5,401 nucleotides of DNA from Lutispora sp. GTDB lineage: Bacteria; Bacillota; Clostridia; Lutisporales; Lutisporaceae. The DNA lies in assembly GCA_030834765.1 (NCBI GenBank), contig JAUQXG010000337.1, positions 1 through 5,401 on the forward strand, in the 5' to 3' direction. The notes under the pieces are model-generated. The model had not been told where the DNA came from. It saw only the letters and a program-made list of their open reading frames with translations, and ran no database searches. The position numbers and the translations under genes are program-made. Position 1 is the stretch's first letter. The number at the start of each line of letters is the position of its first letter. Below, in pieces: positions 5,160 through 5,401 of this stretch.

Positions 5160-5401
5160 GTGAGATATGAAGCAGGGGAATATGATGTAGTAGTAATAGG
5201 GGCAGGACATGCAGGCTGTGAAGCAGCTCTGGCATGCGCACGAATGGGGCTTAATACGCTGATAACAGCTATAAACTTAGATAGCATTGCCATGCTTGCT
5301 TGTAATCCATCTATAGGAGGACCTGCAAAAGGAAATCTTGTTTGTGAAGTGGATGCCCTAGGCGGAGAAATGGGTATTAACACGGACGAGACGATGATAC
5401 A
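5160..5401 (+). CDS. mnmG: tRNA uridine-5-carboxymethylaminomethyl modification enzyme MnmG (GidA), N-terminal part
   Basis: MnmG is the FAD-dependent partner of MnmE in wobble uridine 34 modification. Only the first 80 codons of the usual roughly 630 are present; the gene runs off the right edge. The product starts [30 protein letters not shown]. It shows the FAD dinucleotide-binding GxGxxG (14-19, GAGHAG) after a beta strand (10-13), and the strongly conserved [23 protein letters not shown] (47-69) with C48 matching the conserved cysteine of the E. coli protein. The start is GTG at 5160, 6 nt after GGGAGGG; no other in-frame start is close to a ribosome binding site. It lies 73 bp after mnmE in the usual order, and the gap holds the hairpin element. 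Confidence 0.97.
   Translation, partial: MRYEAGEYDVVVIGAGHAGCEAALACARMGLNTLITAINLDSIAMLACNPSIGGPAKGNLVCEVDALGGEMGINTDETMI

Noticed and set aside
5005..5383. Two overlapping minus-strand open frames (5005-5241 and 5129-5383)
   Set aside because: They run antisense to the mnmE end, the spacer and mnmG, overlap each other, and show low-complexity leucine, histidine or proline content.
1..5401. tRNA or rRNA genes, CRISPR arrays, transposase genes, riboswitches
   Set aside because: No cloverleaf, spaced direct repeats, transposase motifs or known riboswitch cores were seen on either strand; the gaps are short and explained above.

Overview
The window is the conserved replication-origin neighbourhood of a low-GC Gram-positive bacterium, most likely a member of the class Clostridia. 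Evidence for this is the gene order dnaA<- | oriC | ->rpmH-rnpA-yidD-yidC-jag-mnmE-mnmG, the strong AT bias, AAGGAGG-type ribosome binding sites, a short five-segment YidC with no large periplasmic domain, and TTG and GTG start codons. I cannot resolve the genus from the sequence alone.

Layout. Positions 1-907 (minus strand) hold the first 302 codons of dnaA; the C-terminal DNA-binding domain lies beyond the left edge. Positions 908-1414 are non-coding and origin-like: five DnaA boxes fit TTATNCACA and at least four more have one mismatch. The central three form a symmetric array at 12-bp spacing inside a perfect 13-bp inverted repeat. A consensus sigma-A promoter (TTGACA-17-TATAAT, 1309-1337) then faces right. 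Rightward genes are rpmH (1415-1549), rnpA (1589-1927), yidD (2012-2224), yidC (2312-2992, TTG start), jag/khpB (2995-3615), mnmE (3707-5086) and the first 80 codons of mnmG (5160-5401).

How the genes relate. DnaA binds the adjacent box cluster to start replication and probably to control its own transcription. The rightward genes serve translation and membrane biogenesis: ribosomal protein L34, the protein part of RNase P, the insertion factor YidD, the insertase YidC, the RNA-binding protein Jag/KhpB, and the MnmE-MnmG pair that modifies the wobble uridine of certain tRNAs. A terminator-like hairpin overlaps the rpmH stop codon, and a 10-bp stem with a GAAA loop separates jag from mnmE, so the cluster is probably several overlapping transcription units.

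No new gene system is visible; every gene belongs to a well-known family. The most unusual signal is in the spacers: the rnpA-yidD and mnmE-mnmG gaps carry related elements (about 1938-2006 and 5101-5153), each with a GGC/GCC hairpin, a shared AT-rich middle and a GCAGG-AGGG-like end that serves as the ribosome binding site of the next gene. An orphan Shine-Dalgarno sequence right after mnmE suggests that the second element was inserted.
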